Shown one piece after another: positions 7,234 through 8,131 of a stretch of 8,131 nt of DNA (position 1 is the stretch's first letter; every line of letters starts with the position of its first letter). The notes beneath the pieces are model-generated. The model was not told the DNA's origin, made no database searches, and was given only the letters and a program-made list of their open reading frames with translations. The translations under genes and the position numbers were made by a program. This DNA comes from Rhodospirillales bacterium. Its GTDB lineage: Bacteria > Pseudomonadota > Alphaproteobacteria > SMXQ01. Location: contig JAHEKA010000090.1 in assembly GCA_024638585.1 (NCBI GenBank), positions 1 to 8,131 of the forward strand. The letters run 5' to 3'.

Positions 7234-7247
7234 TCTTCAGGCGTCAA
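7219..7247 (-). promoter_or_regulatory. lexA promoter
   Basis: On the minus strand TTGACG (7242-7247) and TAGAAC (7219-7224) are separated by exactly 17 nt, five of six and four of six matches to the sigma70 hexamers. The -10 hexamer shares its bases with one half of the SOS box, so bound LexA would block polymerase. Predicted transcription starts near 7212, giving a leader of about 74 nt. Confidence 0.62.
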
Positions 7248-7252
7248 GGCCT

Positions 7253-7288
7253 AAAAGGGTGATTTTCGCCACCTCCGGCGGGTGCCGG
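7253..7288 (-). terminator. Possible terminator downstream of moeA
   Basis: Past the moeA stop, the minus strand has CCGGC-ACCC-GCCGG (7275-7288), then GGTGG-CGAAAA-TCACC (7258-7273, with one G-U pair), followed by CTTTT (7253-7257). The second hairpin with its short T-run fits a weak intrinsic terminator placed just before the lexA -35. The T-run is only four bases, so read-through from moeA into lexA is possible. Confidence 0.38.
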
Positions 7289-7298
7289 GGAGAGGCGC

Positions 7299-8131
7299 TC
7301 AGGCGCCGCGAATATCGCCCAGCGGGATCACGTCGGTCCATTCGCCCTTGGCGGCGGCGGGGGCGTCCGGCGGGCGGATGATCAGCCCGTCGGACCGTGC
7401 CAGGGCGGACATCATCGACGAATCCTGGATCTTCAGCGGCGTCGCGACGGTGGCACCGTCGGCGTCGGTCGCGAAGGTCGCGCGCATGTAGTCTTCGCGG
7501 AAGTTGTTGGGCCCGACGTCGGAACCCAGCCGTGCGCGGATCACCGGCACGCCGGTGCCGTCGAGGCCCAACATCCGGTCCATGGCAGGCCCCAGGAACA
7601 GGAGCGCGCAGACCATGGAGGAAACCGGGTTCCCCGGCAGCCCCAGGACCGGTGTCCCGCCGAGATGGCCGAACATCAACGGCTTGCCCGGTTTCATGGC
7701 GATGCGCCAGAAATCGACCTCGAGCCCGACCTCGCCCAGCACCTTCTGAACCAGATCGCGATCGCCCACTGAAACGCCGCCCATGGTCACCAGCAGGTCG
7801 GCGCCGCGCGCGCCTTCGGCCAAGGCGCGGATGGAGGCTTCGTCGTCCCGCGCGATGCCGAGATCGGTGGCCTGGCCGCCGCGGCTTTCGATGAAGGCGG
7901 CCAGTGCGGGGCCGTTGGAACTGACGATCTGGTTGGGGCCGAGGGGGTCGCCGGGGCGCACCACCTCGTCGCCGGTCGCCAGCAGGGCGATGCGCGGCCG
8001 CCGCGCCACTGGGACCCAGGGGTGGTTCATGGCGGCGGCCAGGCCGATGTCCCGGGCGCCGAGCCGCCGGCCCGCCCTGAGCAAGACCTCGCCCTCGGAG
8101 AAATCGATGCCCGCCGCGCGGATGTGCTGGC
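7299..8131 (-). CDS. moeA: Molybdopterin molybdenumtransferase MoeA (5' end outside window)
   Basis: MoeA inserts molybdate into adenylylated molybdopterin, releasing AMP and giving the active molybdenum cofactor, in the cytoplasm. The visible part is the C-terminal 277 codons, from QHIRAAGIDFSEGEVLL at the right edge to the TGA at 7299. The frame stays open to the edge; the TTG at 8084 is an internal leucine codon, not a start. Family marks in order are HIR..G.DF..GE.LL, LLATGDEVVRPGDPLGPNQI, the MoCF_biosynth block MGGVSVGDRDLV (from about 7784 downward), AMKPGKPLMFG (near 7670-7700) and GLPGNPVSS (near 7621-7650). Domain IV follows and the protein ends in GDIRGA. The missing N-terminal part should be about 120-140 residues if the whole is near 400. 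In related genomes the neighbours further right are often moaC and trp genes, which cannot be checked here. It reads towards lexA with 160 bp between. Confidence 0.96.
   Translation of the reverse strand, partial: QHIRAAGIDFSEGEVLLRAGRRLGARDIGLAAAMNHPWVPVARRPRIALLATGDEVVRPGDPLGPNQIVSSNGPALAAFIESRGGQATDLGIARDDEASIRALAEGARGADLLVTMGGVSVGDRDLVQKVLGEVGLEVDFWRIAMKPGKPLMFGHLGGTPVLGLPGNPVSSMVCALLFLGPAMDRMLGLDGTGVPVIRARLGSDVGPNNFREDYMRATFATDADGATVATPLKIQDSSMMSALARSDGLIIRPPDAPAAAKGEWTDVIPLGDIRGA

Noticed and set aside
7299..8084. moeA starting at the TTG at 8084
   Set aside because: The frame continues upstream to the window edge with typical MoeA sequence (HIRAAGIDFSEGE), so the TTG is an internal leucine codon.
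1..8131. A novel defence, mobile or other undescribed multi-gene system
   Set aside because: All coding space is taken by six known core genes with uniform composition. No repeats, integrase, transposase, phage or unknown gene cluster is visible.

Overview
This is a GC-rich, densely coded chromosomal segment with six recognisable housekeeping genes. Protein signatures and gene order (lpxB, gltA, gltX, comEC, lexA, moeA) point to an alphaproteobacterium, most likely of the Rhodospirillales or a neighbouring order. The supporting signs are a Gram-negative type II citrate synthase, a long-linker LexA, a GTTC-N7-GTTC SOS operator in front of lexA (the alphaproteobacterial LexA box), and a ComEC whose C-terminal domain lacks the metallo-beta-lactamase metal site. 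The order assignment is inference; no 16S or other marker lies in the window.

Layout: lpxB (+, 5' end outside the window) converges on gltA (-) with a 29-bp gap. gltX (-) lies upstream of gltA in the same direction. The two are separated by 160 bp holding an inverted-repeat cluster, an AT-rich block, a candidate gltA promoter and a strong gltA ribosome binding site. gltX and comEC (+) diverge from a 116-bp spacer. comEC converges on lexA (-) with a 32-bp gap. moeA (-, 5' end outside the window) lies upstream of lexA, and the 160-bp spacer between them carries candidate moeA terminator hairpins, the lexA promoter and the SOS box. No stretch over 300 bases lacks a gene.

The genes serve separate core processes: lipid A disaccharide synthesis (lpxB), entry of acetyl-CoA into the TCA cycle (gltA), glutamyl-tRNA charging (gltX), DNA translocation across the inner membrane (comEC), SOS control (lexA) and molybdenum cofactor completion (moeA). 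They form no single pathway; the clustering is conserved synteny. The spacers suggest that gltA and lexA each have a promoter of their own.

I found no mobile element, CRISPR array, RNA gene, phage gene, toxin-antitoxin pair or new multi-gene system. The best items for a second look are the lexA operator, with one perfect and one degenerate SOS box, and the ComEC C-terminal domain, which has four cysteines in place of a metal site.
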